DNA of 64,000 bases from Massilia sp. IC2-278. Its GTDB lineage: Bacteria; Pseudomonadota; Gammaproteobacteria; Burkholderiales; Burkholderiaceae_D. Where the stretch lies: contig NZ_JAJFES010000003.1 of NCBI RefSeq assembly GCF_020708045.1, forward strand, positions 62,001-126,000, in the 5' to 3' direction. The translations under genes were made by a program, and so were the position numbers. A model generated the notes under the pieces. The model worked only from the letters and a program-made list of their open reading frames with translations, did no database searches and had not been told where the DNA came from. Shown here piece by piece: positions 60,533 through 64,000 of the stretch (the stretch's first letter is position 1; each line of letters opens with the position of its first letter).

Positions 60533-63500
60533 ATGAACACCATGACCGACATGGCTGAACAGCTGGACGTCAAGCTCCTGCTGACGACGCTGATGGCCCT
60601 GAAGAAAGGCGACTTTTCGGTACGCATGCCTTCCGACTGGACCGGCGTCTCGGGCAAGATCGCCGACACGCTCAACGACATCATCGAGACCAAGCAGAAG
60701 ATGGTCGAAACCGTCACGGAAGTATCGCGCGTGGTCGGCCGCGAAGGCCACCTGACCCAGCGCGCCGACGTGCCGGGCGTGGTCGGCGGCTGGAGCACCA
60801 TCGTCAGCTCGGTCAACACCCTGATCGACGACCTGGTGCGCCCGACCACCGAAATGGCGCGCGTCATCGGCGCCGTGGCGAAAGGCGACCTGTCGCAGAC
60901 CATGGCGCTCGAAGTCGACGGGCACCCGCTGAAGGGCCAGTACCTGCGCGCGGCGCAAACGGCAAACACCATGGTCGAGCAGCTCTCGTCCTTCTCCTCG
61001 GAAGTGACGCGCGTGGCACGCGAAGTGGGTACCGAAGGCAAGCTCGGCGGCCAGGCGCAAGTAAAAGGCGTGGCCGGCACCTGGAAGGACCTCACCGACT
61101 CGGTGAACTCGATGGCGGGCAACCTGACCTCGCAGGTGCGTAACATCGCGGAAGTGACGACCGCCGTGGCGAACGGCGACTTGTCGAAGAAAATCACGGT
61201 CGACGTGCGCGGCGAAATCCTGCAATTGAAGGACACCATCAACGTCATGGTGGACCAGCTGCGTTCCTTCGCCTCCGAAGTCACGCGTGTGGCGCGCGAG
61301 GTCGGCACCGAGGGCAAGCTCGGCGGCCAGGCCTATGTGCCGGGCGTGGGCGGCACCTGGAAGGACTTGACCGACAACGTCAACTTCATGGCCTCGAACC
61401 TCACGGGCCAGGTGCGTAACATCGCCACCGTGACCACCGCGGTGGCGAACGGCGACCTGTCCAAGAAGATCACCGTGGACGTGAAGGGCGAGATCCTGGA
61501 ACTGAAAAACACCATCAACGTGATGGTCGACCAGCTATCCTCGTTCTCGTCGGAAGTCACGCGCGTGGCGCGCGAGGTCGGCACCGAAGGTAAACTCGGC
61601 GGCCAGGCGCAGGTGAAGGGCGTGGCCGGCACCTGGAAAGACCTGACCGACTCGGTGAACTCGATGGCCGGTAACCTCACGGGCCAGGTGCGTAACATCG
61701 CCGACGTGACCACCGCCGTGGCGAACGGCGACCTCTCGAAAAAGATCACGGTCGACGTCAAGGGCGAGATCTTGGAGCTGAAGAACACCATCAACGTGAT
61801 GGTCGACCAGTTGAACTCCTTTGCCTCCGAGGTGACCCGGGTGGCGCGCGAAGTCGGCACCGAAGGCCGCCTCGGCGGCCAGGCCAACGTGCCGGGCGTG
61901 GCGGGTACCTGGAAAGACTTGACCGACGGCGTGAACTCGATGGCGGGTAACCTGACCGGCCAGGTGCGTAACATCGCGGAGGTGACCACCGCCGTGGCGA
62001 ACGGCGATCTGTCGAAGAAGATCACGGTCGACGTGAAGGGCGAGATCCTGGAGCTGAAGAACACCATCAACGTGATGGTCGACCAGCTGTCTTCGTTTGC
62101 ATCCGAGGTCACGCGCGTGGCGCGCGAAGTCGGCACCGAGGGTAAACTCGGCGGCCAGGCTTATGTGCCGGGCGTGGGCGGCACTTGGAAGGACTTGACC
62201 GACAACGTCAACTTCATGGCCTCGAACCTGACCGGCCAGGTGCGTAACATCGCGGCGGTGACCACCGCCGTGGCGCGTGGCGACCTCTCGAAAAAGATCA
62301 CGGTCGACGTCAAGGGCGAGATCCTGGAACTGAAGGACACCATCAACGTCATGGTGGACCAGCTGTCGTCGTTTGCGTCGGAAGTGACGCGGGTGGCGCG
62401 CGAGGTCGGCACCGAGGGTAAGCTGGGCGGCCAGGCCAACGTGTCGGGTGTGGCCGGTACCTGGAAGGACTTGACCGAGAACGTCAACCAACTGGCGGCG
62501 AACCTGACCAACCAGATGCGCGCGATCGGCGAGGTGGCCACCGCGGTGACGCGCGGTGACTTGTCCCGTTCGATTCAAGTCGAAGCGCGCGGCGAGGTGT
62601 CCTACCTGAAGGACAACATCAACGAGATGATCCGCAACCTGAAGGAAACCACGCAGAAGAATGCGCAGCAGGACTGGCTGAAGACCAACCTGGCGCGCTT
62701 CACGCGCCTGCTGCAGGGCCAGCGCGACCTCGAGGCGGTGACCAAGCTGATCTTGTCCGAGCTGGCGCCGCTGGTCTCGGCCCACCACGGCGTGTTCTAC
62801 ATGATGGATTCGCAGGACGACGACGCGCGCCTGCGCATGATCGCCTCCTACGGCTACCGTTCCAGCCGCAAGCTGCCGACCTCCTTCCTGCCGGGCGAAG
62901 GCCTGGTCGGCCAGTGCGCGCTCGAGAAGACCCGCATCTGGCTGCTCGACGTCCCGCGCGACTACATCGTGGTGTCCTCGGGCCTGGGCTCGGCGCCGCC
63001 GAACAACATCGTGGTGCTGCCCATCCTGTTCGAGCAGCAGGTGAAAGCCGTCATCGAGATCGCCTCGCTCGACCGCTTCACCGAAACCCACCTCTCCTTC
63101 CTCGACCAGCTGATGGAGTCGATCGGCGTGGTCTTGAACACGATCGAGGCGAACAGCCGGACCGAGTCGCTGCTGACCCAGTCGCAGTCCCTCGCCCAGG
63201 AACTCCAGCAGACCAACCAGGAGCTGGCGGAGAAAGCGCGCCTGCTCTCGGAGCAGAACATCGAGGTGGAACGCAAGAACCGCGAGGTGGAACAGGCCAA
63301 GCTGGCGCTGGAAGAAAAGGCGACCCAGCTGGCCCTGTCCTCGAAATACAAGTCCGAGTTCCTGGCGAATATGTCGCACGAACTGAGGACGCCCCTGAAT
63401 TCGCTCCTGATCCTGGCGCAGCAGCTGTCCGACAACCCGGAGGGCAATTTGTCCGGCAAGCAGGTGGAATTCGCGAAGACCATCCACGGCTCGGGCTCCG

Positions 63501-64000
63501 ACCTGCTGACCCTGATTAACGACATCCTCGACCTCTCGAAGATCGAGTCCGGCACCGTCACGCTGGACGTGTCGGAATACCGCTTCTCGAACCTGCGCAA
63601 TTACGTCGACCGCACCTTCCGCCACATGGCCGAAGCCAAGCACCTCGGCTTCCAGGTCGGCCTGGCGGACAATTTGCCGACCGCCGTGATGACCGACACC
63701 ACGCGCCTGCAGCAGGTGCTCAAGAACCTGCTCTCGAACGCCTTCAAGTTCACCAGCCATGGCCAGGTGTCGCTCGACATCAGCCTGGTCACCAGCGGCT
63801 GGACCGCCGACCACCCGCACCTGCTGCATGCGGATGCGGTGCTGGCCTTCTCGGTCAGCGACACCGGCGTCGGTATCCCGCAGGACAAGCTGCAGCTGAT
63901 CTTCGAAGCCTTCCAGCAGGCCGACGGCTCGACCGCCCGCAAATACGGCGGCACGGGCCTGGGCCTGTCGATCTCGCGCGAACTGGCGCGCCTGCTGGGC
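60533..64000 (+). CDS. Soluble poly-HAMP/GAF hybrid-type histidine kinase, 3' end outside window
   Basis: 1156 residues are visible, running off the right edge. No signal or membrane span is seen. Residues ~1-160 start the HAMP array ([19 protein letters not shown] units), then six copies of a 92-residue repeat begin at 61016, 61292, 61568, 61844, 62120 and 62396, each opening AREVGTEG(K/R)LGGQA. A GAF domain follows (about 730-870), then a coiled coil, HisKA with His949 ([12 protein letters not shown]), and a HATPase with [11 protein letters not shown] and [12 protein letters not shown] before the end. Poly-HAMP kinases of this form resemble fungal group III kinases. Receiver domains may lie downstream. 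Confidence 0.92.
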   Translation, partial: MNTMTDMAEQLDVKLLLTTLMALKKGDFSVRMPSDWTGVSGKIADTLNDIIETKQKMVETVTEVSRVVGREGHLTQRADVPGVVGGWSTIVSSVNTLIDDLVRPTTEMARVIGAVAKGDLSQTMALEVDGHPLKGQYLRAAQTANTMVEQLSSFSSEVTRVAREVGTEGKLGGQAQVKGVAGTWKDLTDSVNSMAGNLTSQVRNIAEVTTAVANGDLSKKITVDVRGEILQLKDTINVMVDQLRSFASEVTRVAREVGTEGKLGGQAYVPGVGGTWKDLTDNVNFMASNLTGQVRNIATVTTAVANGDLSKKITVDVKGEILELKNTINVMVDQLSSFSSEVTRVAREVGTEGKLGGQAQVKGVAGTWKDLTDSVNSMAGNLTGQVRNIADVTTAVANGDLSKKITVDVKGEILELKNTINVMVDQLNSFASEVTRVAREVGTEGRLGGQANVPGVAGTWKDLTDGVNSMAGNLTGQVRNIAEVTTAVANGDLSKKITVDVKGEILELKNTINVMVDQLSSFASEVTRVAREVGTEGKLGGQAYVPGVGGTWKDLTDNVNFMASNLTGQVRNIAAVTTAVARGDLSKKITVDVKGEILELKDTINVMVDQLSSFASEVTRVAREVGTEGKLGGQANVSGVAGTWKDLTENVNQLAANLTNQMRAIGEVATAVTRGDLSRSIQVEARGEVSYLKDNINEMIRNLKETTQKNAQQDWLKTNLARFTRLLQGQRDLEAVTKLILSELAPLVSAHHGVFYMMDSQDDDARLRMIASYGYRSSRKLPTSFLPGEGLVGQCALEKTRIWLLDVPRDYIVVSSGLGSAPPNNIVVLPILFEQQVKAVIEIASLDRFTETHLSFLDQLMESIGVVLNTIEANSRTESLLTQSQSLAQELQQTNQELAEKARLLSEQNIEVERKNREVEQAKLALEEKATQLALSSKYKSEFLANMSHELRTPLNSLLILAQQLSDNPEGNLSGKQVEFAKTIHGSGSDLLTLINDILDLSKIESGTVTLDVSEYRFSNLRNYVDRTFRHMAEAKHLGFQVGLADNLPTAVMTDTTRLQQVLKNLLSNAFKFTSHGQVSLDISLVTSGWTADHPHLLHADAVLAFSVSDTGVGIPQDKLQLIFEAFQQADGSTARKYGGTGLGLSISRELARLLG

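Noticed and set aside
60700..62640. Regular 276-base repeats considered as a CRISPR or satellite array
   Set aside because: The period is a whole number of codons, has no spacer structure and encodes HAMP domains in one frame.
61535..63829. 764-residue open frame antisense to the poly-HAMP kinase
   Set aside because: It mirrors the HAMP repeats with His/Asp/Arg-rich low-complexity sequence and matches no family; an artefact of strong codon bias in a repetitive gene.

Overview
The window looks like chromosomal DNA of a high-GC betaproteobacterium, most likely Oxalobacteraceae of the Massilia/Telluria/Duganella type. This rests on strong G/C third-position codon use, the gene families present, and short dispersed hairpin elements around a GTGGGCAC...GTGCCCAC core. 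The genus is inferred, not demonstrated. Genes are dense and mostly in operons chained by 4-base stop/start overlaps.

Layout. 0-4.1 kb: a BlaI-type repressor with an M56 antirepressor protease that carries a TonB-like C-terminus, then the two subunits of a 3-oxoacid CoA-transferase (scoA, scoB) divergent from a PAS-LuxR regulator. 4.2-22.1 kb: a 21-gene minus-strand aryl-polyene (APE) pigment cluster. In transcription order it encodes: a chain-length-factor-like ketosynthase, acyltransferase, two acyl carrier proteins, membrane protein, a fused aryl-AMP ligase/dehydratase, methyltransferase, glycosyltransferase, second acyltransferase, aromatic ammonia-lyase, thioesterase, LolA-like carrier, MMPL exporter, lipoprotein, ketosynthase, dehydratase, ketoreductase, ketosynthase, lipoprotein, small secreted protein and a phosphopantetheinyl transferase. 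Together these can make an aromatic starter, load it, extend and dehydrate it into a polyene, and move the acylated product to the outer membrane. No dialkylresorcinol genes are seen, so xanthomonadin/APE-like rather than flexirubin-like.

22.7-43.5 kb: housekeeping and accessory genes. These include an acyl-CoA thioesterase, SDR, ETF-ubiquinone oxidoreductase, porin, phosphoesterase, DUF882 peptidase, GNAT, an orphan sulfate-binding protein, a PBP7-like endopeptidase with a very basic tail, an MFS carrier, a two-gene orphan pair and an M16 protease. A MerR-type regulator with a VIT/VWA protein sits behind a striking palindromic operator; tRNA-Arg(UCU), a coiled-coil orphan, a PH-domain protein and a DUF4184 membrane protein follow. 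43.5-55.8 kb: recC-recB-recD in one operon, preceded by a large CHASE/PAS hybrid histidine kinase.

55.9-64 kb: a prolyl oligopeptidase, then a compact quorum-sensing module (luxI, rsaL-like repressor, luxR) whose luxI-rsaL gap holds a lux-box-like CT-N12-AG palindrome and a TATG-N7-CATA palindrome resembling known RsaL sites. After an AT-richer 555-base intergenic region comes a soluble histidine kinase with six near-identical 92-residue HAMP repeats; it runs off the right edge. Three roughly 180-200 base composite inverted-repeat elements, a tandem duplication and a perfect 55-base hairpin occupy gaps between genes.
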